Positions 16,407 to 25,465 of a stretch of DNA of 39,619 nucleotides are shown here, one piece after another. The stretch spans positions 1-39,619 of the forward strand of contig JAIXYM010000139.1 in NCBI GenBank assembly GCA_027490255.1. The letters run 5' to 3'. This DNA comes from Oxalobacteraceae bacterium. GTDB lineage: Bacteria > Pseudomonadota > Gammaproteobacteria > Burkholderiales > Burkholderiaceae_D. Position 1 is the first letter of the stretch. Every line of letters begins with the position of its first letter. The notes beneath the pieces are model-generated. The model was not told the DNA's origin and searched no databases. It saw only the letters and a program-made list of their open reading frames with translations. The position numbers were made by a program, and so were the translations under genes.

Positions 16407-17384
16407 ATGGCTGACTATCAAAATCTTTTTACGACCGTGCAGGTTGCCGGCCCCGTGCATCACGGGGTTGAACTGCACGATTCGCTGAGCCCGCGCACGG
16501 GCAAACCTTTCCTGCTGCATCTCGCAGGGCGCCTCGGCAATGCGCAGATCGGTCCGATTTATCTGGGCGGACTGGGCATCATGTCGCTGATGTTCGGCCT
16601 TGCCGCCTTCACGATCATTGGCATGAACATGCTGGCCTCGGTGAACTGGGATCCGATTCAATTCATTCGTCAGTTGTTCTGGCTGGCACTGGAGCCACCG
16701 GCACCGGGTAACGGCCTCGGTTTGGCACCGCTGAATCAGGGTGGATGGTGGCAGATCGCTGGTCTCTCGCTGACGATCTCGATTCTTCTGTGGTGGGCGA
16801 ATGTGTATCGCCGCGCACGCGCACTCAAAATGGGTACACATATCGCGTGGGCCTTTGCTGCAGCGATCTGGCTGTTCCTTGTGCTGGGTCTGTTCCGTCC
16901 GGTGCTGATGGGCTCCTGGGGTGAGGCGGTACCGTTTGGTATCTTCCCGCACCTCGATTGGACGGCGGCGTTCTCTCTGCGCTACGGCAATCTGTTCTAC
17001 AACCCTTTCCATGCGCTCTCGATTGCTTTCCTGTATGGCTCGGCACTGCTGTTTGCCATGCATGGTGCAACAATTCTTGCGGTGGGACGTTACGGCGGCG
17101 AGCGCGAGATCGAACAGATCATCGATCGCGGTACCGCGACTGAACGCGCTGCATTGTTCTGGCGCTGGACCATGGGCTTCAACGCCACGATGGAATCTAT
17201 TCACCGCTGGGCATGGTGGTTTGCGGTGCTGTGCCCGCTTACTGGCGGCATCGGCATCCTTCTGACAGGTACTGTGGTTGATAACTGGTATCTGTGGGCA
17301 GTCAAACACGGCGTCGCGCCACCCTATCCGCAGGTGTGGGGTCCTGTCATTGATCCGGCCACGCTGCAGGGAGTAAAACCATGA
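16407..17384 (+). CDS. pufM: Photosynthetic reaction centre M subunit
   Basis: 325 residues. The N-terminus [16 protein letters not shown] is typical; five membrane helices follow. The special-pair/accessory BChl region is [21 protein letters not shown], and iron/quinone-site residues lie in [24 protein letters not shown] (His and Glu) and [13 protein letters not shown]. The C-terminal extension ([15 protein letters not shown]) fits species with a bound cytochrome subunit, which agrees with pufC next door. AGGAGA precedes the ATG. The stop overlaps the pufC start (ATGA). Confidence 0.97.
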   Translation: MADYQNLFTTVQVAGPVHHGVELHDSLSPRTGKPFLLHLAGRLGNAQIGPIYLGGLGIMSLMFGLAAFTIIGMNMLASVNWDPIQFIRQLFWLALEPPAPGNGLGLAPLNQGGWWQIAGLSLTISILLWWANVYRRARALKMGTHIAWAFAAAIWLFLVLGLFRPVLMGSWGEAVPFGIFPHLDWTAAFSLRYGNLFYNPFHALSIAFLYGSALLFAMHGATILAVGRYGGEREIEQIIDRGTATERAALFWRWTMGFNATMESIHRWAWWFAVLCPLTGGIGILLTGTVVDNWYLWAVKHGVAPPYPQVWGPVIDPATLQGVKP

Positions 17385-18448
17385 TCCACAGAATCTTTCA
17401 ACTCATGATCATGCTCACCTTGGGCATGATGCTGACAGCCTGCAAAGACCCACCCATAGAGCGTCTGCCGATGGATAGCGTTCAGCACGGCTATCGCGGT
17501 ACGGGCATGGTGCAGGTGTATAACCCGCGCACCGTTGCCAGTCAGGATGCGCTGAATACTGCACCACCCTCAACGCCACCGCTACCCGATAGCGGACCAA
17601 GGGCCAAAGAGGTTTATAAAAATGTGCAAGTACTGGGTGATATGTCTGCGGGCCAGTTCATCGGACTGATGACATCGATGACTACCTGGGTGGCCCCGAA
17701 GGACGGTTGTGCGTACTGCCACAATGTTCAAAATCTCGCTGACGATTCGAAATACACCAAGGTCGTTGCGCGCAAGATGATCGAGATGACACGCCATATC
17801 AACAGCAACTGGAAAAATCACGTCGCTGAAACGGGCGTGACCTGCTACACCTGCCATCGCGGCAATCCTGTGCCAACGCAAGTCTGGTTCACACCGCTGG
17901 AACAGAACAAAGGTGCAGATTTTATTGGCGATCGGGCTGGTCAGAACACGCCCGGCAAGCTGGTGAATATGTCGTCATTGCCAACCGATCCGCTGACACC
18001 GTATCTGCTGGAGGACAAGCAGATTCGCGTCAATGGTCCAACGCCTCTGCCATCCGGTAATCGTAGCTCCACCAAGCAGGCGGAGTGGACCTATGGCCTG
18101 ATGACGCATATGTCGAATTCTCTCGGAGTCAACTGTACCTACTGCCACAACACGCGTTCGTTCCAAAGCTGGGAAGGCAGTCCGCCACAGCGCATCACCG
18201 CTTACCACGGTATTCGCATGGCGCGTGACGTGAACCTTGATTACATGGTGCCGCTGACCGACACCTTCCCGGTCAACCGCAAAGGTCCGGGTGGTGATGT
18301 GGCCAAAGTCAGTTGTGCCACCTGTCACCAGGGCGCGTACAAACCACTGTATGGCTACCCTATGCTCAAAGACCATCCGTATTTGGCGGGTCCGGGTAAG
18401 AGTGCCGCTGCACCGAAGGACGAAGTCGTGAAAACTGCAGCAAAGTAA
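17381..18448 (+). CDS. pufC: Tetraheme cytochrome subunit of the reaction centre
   Basis: 355 residues. A lipoprotein signal is clear: a hydrophobic N-terminus ending LTACK, with Cys21 as the lipid anchor to the periplasmic face of the membrane. Four CxxCH haem sites are at residues 110-114, 155-159, 252-256 and 312-316; spaced Met residues upstream (for example in [12 protein letters not shown] and [11 protein letters not shown]) are probable axial ligands. PufC re-reduces the photo-oxidised special pair using soluble cytochrome or HiPIP. Its presence separates this organism from Rhodobacter. Overlaps pufM by four bases; two hairpins follow the stop. Confidence 0.97.
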   Translation: MIHRIFQLMIMLTLGMMLTACKDPPIERLPMDSVQHGYRGTGMVQVYNPRTVASQDALNTAPPSTPPLPDSGPRAKEVYKNVQVLGDMSAGQFIGLMTSMTTWVAPKDGCAYCHNVQNLADDSKYTKVVARKMIEMTRHINSNWKNHVAETGVTCYTCHRGNPVPTQVWFTPLEQNKGADFIGDRAGQNTPGKLVNMSSLPTDPLTPYLLEDKQIRVNGPTPLPSGNRSSTKQAEWTYGLMTHMSNSLGVNCTYCHNTRSFQSWEGSPPQRITAYHGIRMARDVNLDYMVPLTDTFPVNRKGPGGDVAKVSCATCHQGAYKPLYGYPMLKDHPYLAGPGKSAAAPKDEVVKTAAK

Positions 18449-18458
18449 ACGCATCAGG

Positions 18459-18514
18459 GATCCCGGCGCAAGCCGGGATCTGTATCTCCGTCCTCCGGCC
18501 ACCTTGCGGTGGTC
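18459..18514 (+). terminator. Paired hairpins at the 3' end of the puf segment
   Basis: First stem: GATCCCGGC-GCAA-GCCGGGATC (18459-18480), nine perfect pairs with a GNRA tetraloop. Second: GGCCACC-TTGC-GGTGGTC (18497-18514), seven pairs with one G-T. Neither is followed by a T-run. In other purple bacteria hairpins after puf act as termination or 3' stabilisation sites. crtA starts 55 bases after the second stem, so partial read-through into crtADC is likely. Confidence 0.65.
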
Positions 18515-18568
18515 AGTAGATAGCCACCCGCCAGCCATCCGGCAGCAGCAACCGAAGCGGAGTCTTCC

Positions 18569-19381
18569 GTGACAACAGGCCGACTCGTCAGCAAGCAACT
18601 CAAGGGCCGTACGGCGAGTGACGCGGCTTCATCTGGCGTATCTTCATCCGACATATCTTCATCGATCTCTTCGAGCACCGATCAGCAAACTACTCCGTTG
18701 CATGGCATCGTGGTCGTCCTGCTTGCCAAGCTACAGCGCGCGCACTGGCAATGGGGCTGGCAGCGCATTGCATTTGGCAGCTGGTGGCCCAATACCACCC
18801 CCGGACTTCGATTCATCAAGACGCTCGGTAGTGGCAAGGACGGTGGTTTTGGTCTGATGCCCAGCCTCTCGCATCAGGGCATGTTCTGTGTATTCGACAG
18901 CGAAACCGAGGCCAATGATTTCGTCAATACCTCTGCACTGATCGCGCGTTATCGCGAACGTAGCGAAGAACTTTTTATTGCCACACTCAGGCCCGCCAGT
19001 GCACGCGGCAGCTGGGATGGCACGACACTCGCCAGCGGCGAGGGCTTGCCCGCCGACGCCATGCTCGCCACGCTCACTCGTGCCTCGATACGTCCACGTG
19101 CAGCAGCACAATTCTGGCGCCATGCACCAGCGGCGCAAGACAGTCTTGCCGATGCACCCGGTTGCCTACTGGCTGCCGGATTGGGTGAAGCACCGATACT
19201 GCGACAAGCCACATTCAGTCTTTGGCAAAGTACCGCGGCCATGGACGCCTATGCGCGCACGGGTGCGCATCGCGATGCCATTAGCGCAGCATGGAAACAC
19301 CAGTTCTTTTCCGAATCTATGTTTGTCCGATTCCAGCCACTCTCGCTGCAAGGTCAATGGAAAGGGCAATCTTTTGACTAG
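18569..19381 (+). CDS. crtA: Spheroidene monooxygenase
   Basis: 270 residues. CrtA is a haem-containing oxygenase that adds the C2 keto group, turning spheroidene into spheroidenone (or spirilloxanthin into its keto form) when oxygen is present. Family features seen are WGWQRIAFGSWW near the start, GLGEAPILRQATFSLW in the C-terminal third and FSESMFVRFQPL near the end. The N-terminus before the conserved part is a Ser-rich ~40 residues (SGVSSSDISSSISSS), longer than I expect for the family. GTG 18569 is chosen because GGAG lies 6 bases upstream; a TTG about 43 codons later is the alternative. The gene overlaps crtD by eight bases. Confidence 0.9.
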   Translation: MTTGRLVSKQLKGRTASDAASSGVSSSDISSSISSSTDQQTTPLHGIVVVLLAKLQRAHWQWGWQRIAFGSWWPNTTPGLRFIKTLGSGKDGGFGLMPSLSHQGMFCVFDSETEANDFVNTSALIARYRERSEELFIATLRPASARGSWDGTTLASGEGLPADAMLATLTRASIRPRAAAQFWRHAPAAQDSLADAPGCLLAAGLGEAPILRQATFSLWQSTAAMDAYARTGAHRDAISAAWKHQFFSESMFVRFQPLSLQGQWKGQSFD

Positions 19382-20942
19382 CGCGCTACATGAGCATCGC
19401 GTTGTCGTGGTGGGCGCAGGCGTCGCCGGCTTGGTCGCGGCCTTGCAGCTCGCGCAGCGCCATATGCAGGTCACCCTAATCGAAGCGGCGGAGCAACCTG
19501 GCGGCAAGATGCGACAACTGATGGTGGACGGCGCGCCCATCGATAGCGGCCCAACCGTCTTCACCATGCGTTGGATTTTCGAGCAGATCTACGCGAATGC
19601 GGGTACCCGACTCGAAGATGAACTCAAACTTACGTCTTTGCCCGTGCTCGCACGTCACGCTTGGAGCGAGAACGAACGCATGGATCTGTTTGCCGATCCC
19701 GGACGTTCGCGTGACGCCATCGCACGCCTTGCTGGCCCCGCAGAAGCAGCGCGATTCGTACAGTTCTGCAAGCAGGCACGCGAGGTGTATGACAGCCTCG
19801 AAGGTCCGTTCATTCGTTCGCAATCACCGACCCTGGCCAGCATGGCGGGCGATCTCGGTCTGCGCGGACTGGCAGTACTGGCATCACTCGGGCCCATGAG
19901 TAATCTATGGGATGCGCTGCGCCAGCATTTTCATGATGTACGACTGCAGCAATTGTTTGCGCGTTATGCGACCTATTGCGGTTCGTCCCCTTGGCAGGCA
20001 CCCGCAACGCTGATGCTGATCACGCAAGTCGAGTTGGATGGCGTCTGGTCGGTCGAGGGCGGTATGCATACGTTGGCCAGATCACTCGCATCGCTTGCAG
20101 AAAAAAGTGGTGTCACCATTCGTTATGCATCACCGTGTACCGAAATTCTCACCGAAAGAAATAAAGTGTCCGGCGTACGTCTTGGCAGCGGAGAAGTCCT
20201 GCCCGCCGACAGCGTGGTTTTCAATGGCGACGCATCCGCACTCACCCAGGGTTTGCTCGGTGGAGGGGTGAGGCGAGCAGCCCCCCGACTGTCGGCAAGC
20301 AAGCGTTCCTTATCGGCGCTTACCTGGAGCGTACACGCAGCCACTGAAGGATTTCCGCTCGATCGACACAATGTGTTTTTTCAACCGGACTATGCGCGTG
20401 AATTCAGCGATATTTTTTCGCGCGCGCGTCTGCCCCAGACACCTACCGTCTACGTGTGCGCACAGGACCGTGGCAGCGACGCTGCTGCACCGGAACGCGA
20501 TCGCCTGCTGGTACTCGTCAATGCGCCCGCCGAGGGCAGCCGCACGCTTACTGAATCGGAGATTGATGCATGCGAAACCCATTCCTTTTCCCTGTTGACG
20601 CGCTACGGCCTGAAGGTACATCGCACGTTGGAGAACACGCAGCGGACATCGCCGGCGGAATTTCACCGTCTCTTTCCGGGCAGCGCCGGCGCTCTGTACG
20701 GCATGGCGACCCATGGATGGATGTCGGCTTTCGCCAGATCGGGAGCGAAGACCCCGCTGCCGGGACTCTACCTCGCGGGTGGGACCGTGCATCCGGGACC
20801 GGGCGTGCCGATGGCGGCTATGTCGGGCCAACTGGCGGCCGCCACCCTGATGGCTCACCTCGATTCGACCAGCCGGTCCCGTCGGGTGGTTATCTCTGGT
20901 GGTACATCGATGCGCTCAGTGACGACGGCAACTACGGTCTGA
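19374..20942 (+). CDS. crtD: Hydroxy/methoxyneurosporene C3,4-desaturase
   Basis: About 522 residues, phytoene-desaturase-like FAD amine oxidoreductase. The dinucleotide fold VVVGAGVAGLVAALQLA is at the N-terminus with EAAEQPGGKMRQL as the FAD-contact segment, and the C-terminal FAD motif is GLYLAGGTVHPGPGVPMAAMSG. CrtD introduces the 3,4 double bond after CrtC hydration in the spheroidene/spirilloxanthin pathway. The only near start is TTG 19374, with GGAAAGGG just upstream, inside the end of crtA; the frame extends much further upstream but only as a shadow of crtA. Its last ~226 bases overlap crtC in another frame. Confidence 0.9.
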   Translation: MTSALHEHRVVVVGAGVAGLVAALQLAQRHMQVTLIEAAEQPGGKMRQLMVDGAPIDSGPTVFTMRWIFEQIYANAGTRLEDELKLTSLPVLARHAWSENERMDLFADPGRSRDAIARLAGPAEAARFVQFCKQAREVYDSLEGPFIRSQSPTLASMAGDLGLRGLAVLASLGPMSNLWDALRQHFHDVRLQQLFARYATYCGSSPWQAPATLMLITQVELDGVWSVEGGMHTLARSLASLAEKSGVTIRYASPCTEILTERNKVSGVRLGSGEVLPADSVVFNGDASALTQGLLGGGVRRAAPRLSASKRSLSALTWSVHAATEGFPLDRHNVFFQPDYAREFSDIFSRARLPQTPTVYVCAQDRGSDAAAPERDRLLVLVNAPAEGSRTLTESEIDACETHSFSLLTRYGLKVHRTLENTQRTSPAEFHRLFPGSAGALYGMATHGWMSAFARSGAKTPLPGLYLAGGTVHPGPGVPMAAMSGQLAAATLMAHLDSTSRSRRVVISGGTSMRSVTTATTV

Positions 20943-21781
20943 CCATCATCGCTTTTGTTGGCAGCGTATTCTCGCCGTACTATCGCGCCGCGTTGAAGCG
21001 TGGCGCAGCGAATCCAGAAAACTATTGCTCGCTCAATGTCGCCCTGTATGGCCGCAACCCTCGCTGGACCATGACCGAGCGTGGCCGTAACCGCATTGCG
21101 CGCGATGCCTCCAGTTTTACGATCGGACCTAGCAGCCTGCACTGGCATCGTGATCATCTGGAAATTGATATCCATGAAATCGGCATGCCCTTGCCCTTGC
21201 CTGTACGCGGCAAGGTACGTGTTTACCCTTCATCGTTGTCGACGTTCAGTACCGCGCTTGATGACCAAGGACGTCATCGCTGGGGCCCGCTGGCCGCTTG
21301 CGCGCGTGTGGAAGTTGAGATGAACAAGCCCTCGCAGCGATGGAGCGGCCATGGCTATCTCGATTCGAATGAAGGTGATGAACCTGTCAGCGAACCTTTT
21401 CGTGAATGGGACTGGTCGCGCGCTTTGCTCTCGGATGGCTCGGCCGCGGTGATCTATGACGTGCAGCAAAAGCAGGGAAAAGATCGTCTGCTCGGCCTTC
21501 GTTTTTCACCCAACGGACACATAGAAGAATTTGCACCGCCACCGCGCCACTCACTCGAACTGACTCGCTGGCGAATTCCGCGCCGCATGCGCAGCGAAGG
21601 CGATGCGCCGGTGCGTGTGATTGATATGCTCGAAGATACGCCGTTCTACGAGCGTTCAGTACTCAAGAGTAGTTTGTTCGGTGAAGATGTGATCAGCGTG
21701 CACGAGACATTGAATGTCCCGCGTCTGGTGTCACCTGTCGTGCAGTACATGCTGCCTTTCAGGATGCCGCGGCGGGCATGA
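20717..21781 (+). CDS. crtC: Acyclic carotenoid 1,2-hydratase (hydroxyneurosporene synthase)
   Basis: CrtC adds water across the C1,2 double bond of neurosporene or lycopene. Conserved sequence begins at PRFDQPVPSGGYLWWYIDALSDDG and continues LTIIAFVGSVFSPYY, CSLNVALYG, WTMTERG and SSLHWH. The frame has no ATG, GTG or TTG for some 50 codons before this conserved start. The last usable one is ATG 20717, giving 354 residues; another ATG at 20570 would give 403. Either start lies deep inside crtD. The first ~50 residues (from 20717) are low-conservation crtD shadow. No clear ribosome-binding site precedes 20717, so translation may depend on ribosomes already reading crtD. The stop lies in a tandem repeat. 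Confidence 0.88.
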   Translation: MDVGFRQIGSEDPAAGTLPRGWDRASGTGRADGGYVGPTGGRHPDGSPRFDQPVPSGGYLWWYIDALSDDGNYGLTIIAFVGSVFSPYYRAALKRGAANPENYCSLNVALYGRNPRWTMTERGRNRIARDASSFTIGPSSLHWHRDHLEIDIHEIGMPLPLPVRGKVRVYPSSLSTFSTALDDQGRHRWGPLAACARVEVEMNKPSQRWSGHGYLDSNEGDEPVSEPFREWDWSRALLSDGSAAVIYDVQQKQGKDRLLGLRFSPNGHIEEFAPPPRHSLELTRWRIPRRMRSEGDAPVRVIDMLEDTPFYERSVLKSSLFGEDVISVHETLNVPRLVSPVVQYMLPFRMPRRA

Positions 21782-21827
21782 TGCGGCGGGCATGATACGG
21801 CGGGCATGATACGGCAGGCATGATGCG
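21772..21827. repeat. Four 14-bp tandem repeats at the crtC/crtB convergence
   Basis: Four consecutive units of GCGGGCATGATRCG: 21772-21785, 21786-21799, 21800-21813 and 21814-21827 (the last has GCAGG). The crtC stop codon TGA (21779-21781) is inside the first unit, so extra units do not change the protein. It fills nearly the whole gap between the convergent ends of crtC and crtB (12 bp remain). Likely slippage-prone; no strong inverted symmetry and no T-run, so not an obvious terminator. Confidence 0.85.
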
Positions 21828-21839
21828 ACGATGATCTGG

Positions 21840-22874
21840 TCAGACCTGCCGTCCCGGCGTTGACAGCCGTTCAAACAAATCAATCACCCATTCGCAGCGC
21901 TCATCAAAACTCTTTGGCGTGATGCCATTGATCTTGCGTTCGCCGGCCAGTGCGCACGCATCCACCAAAAATTGAACCGCCGGGAGTGGTGCTTCGGACC
22001 CGCAGCGGGTAGGTAATTGCGCACGGGCCTTGGCGATGCACAGCAAGGTAAGTTTGCGTGTGTTGCCGACGACGGCTCGCCCGTCGATGGAATTCATTTG
22101 GCGTTCAGCGATGACTCGGCCGATTTCTGCATAAATCGTTGAGGCCGCAAGAATGGCGCCTCGGCAGTCGCGCGGTAGGGCGGCGATGCCGCTGGAGCCC
22201 CGTTGATAAAGGCGATCCGCTTCGAGCAGCAAACGACCGACCACATCGCCCAGTGCCGGTGTGAATTGCGGATCGGCTAGCCAGGTATAAGGATCAATGC
22301 CAGCCTGGCGCATCCATGAACGCGGCAGATAGAGACGTCCATTACGCGCATCTTCACCAACATCACGGGCGATATTCGTCAGCTGCATCGCGTTGCCGAG
22401 TTCGCAGGCGCGTGCGAGTGCGTGCGGGTTGGTGATGCCCATGATCATTGCCATCATCGCGCCTACGCTGCCGGCTACGCGTGCGCAGTAGTGATGCAAG
22501 TCCTCTAGGGTGTCGTAGTGCCGTCCTGCGGCGTCCCACGCGAAACCTTCGAGCAGTGCTTCGGGCAGCTCACGCGGTAGCCCGTAGCGTTGGGCCACCA
22601 TGGCCATTGCGCGATCTTCGACGATCTCTTTAGGCTGGCCGTCGTAAATCGCTTCCAGGCGCTTTTGCAGCTTTTGCATGGCAAGCGGATCGTCGGCATG
22701 CTCATCAATCGCATCATCGGCAACCCGGCAGAAAGCATAAAGCGCAATGGCGGGCATGCGCACTCGCTGTGGCAGCAAACTGCTGGCGGCGAAAAAGGAT
22801 TTGGATCCGCCGCGCATGAGTTCTTCGCAGGCGGCCAGATCGATGCCCGGCATTGGCGTGGCTTGGTCAGACAT
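21840..22874 (-). CDS. crtB: Phytoene synthase
   Basis: 344 residues, squalene/phytoene synthase family. It condenses two GGPP to phytoene, the first carotenoid. Substrate-Mg2+ motifs are visible: ALYAFCRVADDAIDEHADD near residue 45 and LTNIARDVGEDARNGRLYLP near residue 165. Also SFFAASSLLPQRVR at the N-terminus. It is the last gene of the minus-strand lhaA-puh-crtI-crtB series and overlaps the crtI stop by eight bases, so it is translationally coupled to the desaturase. Convergent with crtC. Confidence 0.95.
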   Translation of the reverse strand: MSDQATPMPGIDLAACEELMRGGSKSFFAASSLLPQRVRMPAIALYAFCRVADDAIDEHADDPLAMQKLQKRLEAIYDGQPKEIVEDRAMAMVAQRYGLPRELPEALLEGFAWDAAGRHYDTLEDLHHYCARVAGSVGAMMAMIMGITNPHALARACELGNAMQLTNIARDVGEDARNGRLYLPRSWMRQAGIDPYTWLADPQFTPALGDVVGRLLLEADRLYQRGSSGIAALPRDCRGAILAASTIYAEIGRVIAERQMNSIDGRAVVGNTRKLTLLCIAKARAQLPTRCGSEAPLPAVQFLVDACALAGERKINGITPKSFDERCEWVIDLFERLSTPGRQV

Positions 22875-24342
22875 CGGGCACGACCTCCGCCATCGCTTGT
22901 GCAGACATCAGTACACCGGGCACACCGGCGCCCGGGTGAGTGCCGGCACCGACCATATAAAGATTTTTCACATCTTCGCTGCGGTTGTGCGGCCTGAACC
23001 AAGCGCTTTGCAGCAGGATGGGCTCGAGGCCAAAGGCAGCGCCCTTATACGACCAGAGATTGTCTTTGAAATCTTGCGGTGTCATCAGTTTGCTGGTGAC
23101 GACGTGCTTGCCCAGATCGGGCATGACAGTGCGTTCCAGATGTTCCTGAATTTTCATCCGGAAGTGCTCGCCGTCTTTAGCCCAGTCGGTACCGCTGCCC
23201 AGATGCGGCACCGGCGCCAGCACGTAGAACCCATCATGACCGGCAGGTGCGACTGAAGGATCGCTCGCACTTGGCCGATGCAGATACAGGCTGAAGTCTT
23301 CGGCCAGACGCAAATGTTTGAAAATATCATCGAGCAGTTCGCGATAACGCGGCCCGAGCATGATCATGTGATGCGGCACGTCTTCATAGCGCCGGTTGGT
23401 GCCGAAATACCAGACGAACAGACTCATCGAGTATTGGCTGCGTTCGATTTTGCGATCAGTCCAGTGACGGCGATCTTTCGCATCAATTAGGTAGCGATAA
23501 GTCCATGCAGCATCGCCGTTGGAGATCACAATGTCGGCATCAAGAACTTCGCCGTTTTCCAGTGTGACGCCAGTCGCCTTTCCGTTGCTGACATTAATGC
23601 GCGTGACGGGTGCATTGCAGCGCAGATTCACGCCGCGCTCTTCGAGCAAGTTGACCAGTCCGCGAACGAGCGCACCAGTCCCGCCCATTGCCCAGTGCAC
23701 GCCCCAGCGACGTTCCAGTGTGTTGATCAGACTGTAGACGCGGGTAACAGAAAAAGGATTGCCACCAATGAGCAGCGGATGAAAACTAAATACCTGGCGC
23801 AGTTTCGGATCGCTGATATGTCGGGCCACGAGCGTGTACAGGCTTTCCCACGCTTTCATGCGCATCATGCTCGGCAAGGCCGCTAGCAAATCACCCACGG
23901 TGTTGAAGGGCATGCCGCCCAGATCTTCGAAGCCCAGTTTGCAGGCTTGGTCAGCGGCTGCGACAAAGCGCTCGTAGCCGGGAAGATCATCGGGGCAGAA
24001 GCGCGCCACTTCGCGGCGCATCGTTGCTTCATCACCGCTGTAGTCAAACCAGCTGCCGTCATCGAACCGTATCCGATAGAACGGCTCCATGGGTTTGAGT
24101 GTGATGTGATCCGAGAATTTTTTTCCGCACAGTGCCCATAGTTCTTCCAGCAACTGCGGCGCGGTGATGATCGTTGGGCCAGCATCGAACGTGAATCCGT
24201 CCTGACGATGCACATAGGCACGGCCACCGGGCGCATCCAGTTTTTCGAGAATTTGAACTTGATAACCTTTGCAGGACAGACGTACGGCTGCTGCCAGTCC
24301 GCCGAAGCCGCTGCCGATGACGATGGCTTTCGGCGTATTCAT
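22867..24342 (-). CDS. crtI: Phytoene desaturase
   Basis: 491 residues, bacterial CrtI. The FAD fold AIVIGSGFGGLAAAVRLS opens the protein, followed by EKLDAPGGRAYVHRQDGFTFDAGPTIITAP, a hallmark of CrtI; the C-terminal FAD motif is NLYMVGAGTHPGAGVPGVLMSA. CrtI performs three or four desaturations of phytoene to neurosporene or lycopene; which of the two cannot be read from sequence alone, but the neighbouring CrtA/CrtC/CrtD/CrtF imply neurosporene-derived spheroidene products. It starts 8 bp after the puhC stop and overlaps crtB. Confidence 0.96.
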   Translation of the reverse strand: MNTPKAIVIGSGFGGLAAAVRLSCKGYQVQILEKLDAPGGRAYVHRQDGFTFDAGPTIITAPQLLEELWALCGKKFSDHITLKPMEPFYRIRFDDGSWFDYSGDEATMRREVARFCPDDLPGYERFVAAADQACKLGFEDLGGMPFNTVGDLLAALPSMMRMKAWESLYTLVARHISDPKLRQVFSFHPLLIGGNPFSVTRVYSLINTLERRWGVHWAMGGTGALVRGLVNLLEERGVNLRCNAPVTRINVSNGKATGVTLENGEVLDADIVISNGDAAWTYRYLIDAKDRRHWTDRKIERSQYSMSLFVWYFGTNRRYEDVPHHMIMLGPRYRELLDDIFKHLRLAEDFSLYLHRPSASDPSVAPAGHDGFYVLAPVPHLGSGTDWAKDGEHFRMKIQEHLERTVMPDLGKHVVTSKLMTPQDFKDNLWSYKGAAFGLEPILLQSAWFRPHNRSEDVKNLYMVGAGTHPGAGVPGVLMSAQAMAEVVPDV

Positions 24343-24350
24343 ATGGTGTC

Positions 24351-24806
24351 CTACTGCATCAGACGCGCGAACACGCCGATATTGTTGGAGCCGAACGATT
24401 CAAGCGCGATCGTCGAGCCGGTGGCGGGGTCATGCAAGCTGAGTCGGCCTGCGTCATGGGCGATCAGCTCGAAGGGCTCATCTGCGCCGAGTCCTTGCAG
24501 ACGTCGATCACGTGCCAGCGCGCGCAAAGTGCCGCGTACAAAACCCTGCTCGCCTTGAAAATTGTGGACGTCCTTGCCGGTGATCGCATCGGTAACTTGG
24601 ATCGATCCGTCTGGCTGGTCTACAAAGTGCAGTACACGGATTTGTTCCGCCCGTGCGGCAATGTTGTCTGGTGGCGCCGGGCCATTCCAGCGAACCCAGG
24701 CCACCAGTGCCAGACAGGCGACGAGAAATAGGATGAACCCGAGTCCGGTGGACAGCGCCCGGCGCTCATGGTCGGGTTTCCAGTCCGTTGTCTCAGAGAT
24801 TTTCAT
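24351..24806 (-). CDS. puhC: Photosynthetic complex assembly protein PuhC
   Basis: 151 residues with one N-terminal membrane span (LGFILFLVACLALVAWV) after a short polar head, then a periplasmic beta-rich domain (IRVLHFVDQPDGSIQVTDAITGKDV). PuhC is needed for full assembly of RC-LH1 in Rhodobacter. Recognised by this pattern and by its place after puhB; start ATG overlaps the puhB stop (ATGA). crtI follows after 8 bp instead of the hypothetical-acsF-puhE genes common in other PGCs. Confidence 0.88.
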   Translation of the reverse strand: MKISETTDWKPDHERRALSTGLGFILFLVACLALVAWVRWNGPAPPDNIAARAEQIRVLHFVDQPDGSIQVTDAITGKDVHNFQGEQGFVRGTLRALARDRRLQGLGADEPFELIAHDAGRLSLHDPATGSTIALESFGSNNIGVFARLMQ

Positions 24807-25465
24807 CGTGCGAACACGCCATCAGGCATGCGCACCGGAATGCGGGCTTCGCGAAGATCGGGCGTTGCTGCGACTTCAGCCATCCGTTTTTCCCAGGCTT
24901 CATGCAGCAATGTACCGACTTCTTTCGCATTGGCGATGCAGCGTAAAGCCGGTTGCGGCTGGCCGATATGCCAGGCGCGCGCATGCGGCCACAGATGCAG
25001 ATACGCGATGCGGTCATCACCCTTGAGTTCAAGCGCGATTTCCCCAAAGCCTTCGCCCTGATCACGAATTTGCGCTGTCTTGATCCAGCGATGCGGCAGG
25101 TTGAAGGTCAGTGTGAGCACGATGCCGATACGCATGACAACGCGGCGGTTGGTGATGGTGTACATCGTGGTGCTGGCCGACAGCCAGGCCGTCAATACGA
25201 GCAATGACAACGCTATCGATGCCAGAATCGCGCCGATACTCAGCTCGCTCAGATTCGCGAGTAGGCCGAGGGAGCCATCCCAGATCATCACCGCATGCAG
25301 CGCAATCATCAGAGAAAAATAAATCGCTAGTCGTTTGACATGAAAAGCATCAACGGCCAGCATTTTCCAGTCGGGACTGCCCTGCCAGAGGATGTGTTCG
25401 CCGGCGGGCAGCGCCTCAGGAAGACCAGGCGCCGCTTCGAATTCATGTTCGTGATGCGGCTTCAC
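24803..25465 (-). CDS. puhB: Photosynthetic complex assembly protein PuhB
   Basis: 220 residues. A PH-like membrane domain protein: ALPAGEHILWQGSPDWK near the N-terminus, then three or so hydrophobic spans, then TMYTITNRRVVMRIGIVLTLT and NLPHRWIKTAQI, typical of PuhB. It is involved in reaction centre assembly, acting as a dimer in the membrane. GTG start at 25465 overlaps the puhA stop (GTGA). It is read from the same transcript as puhA and puhC. Confidence 0.9.
   Translation of the reverse strand: MKPHHEHEFEAAPGLPEALPAGEHILWQGSPDWKMLAVDAFHVKRLAIYFSLMIALHAVMIWDGSLGLLANLSELSIGAILASIALSLLVLTAWLSASTTMYTITNRRVVMRIGIVLTLTFNLPHRWIKTAQIRDQGEGFGEIALELKGDDRIAYLHLWPHARAWHIGQPQPALRCIANAKEVGTLLHEAWEKRMAEVAATPDLREARIPVRMPDGVFAR

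Noticed and set aside
16296..17309. A 337-residue minus-strand frame opposite pufM
   Set aside because: Pure shadow of pufM; no domain, biased composition.
17385..18568. A pufX gene after pufM
   Set aside because: pufC follows pufM directly and the bases after pufC hold only hairpins.
18978..19373. N-terminal extension of CrtD
   Set aside because: The upstream part of the frame is antisense-free shadow of crtA, with no similarity to desaturases; family similarity begins right after TTG 19374.
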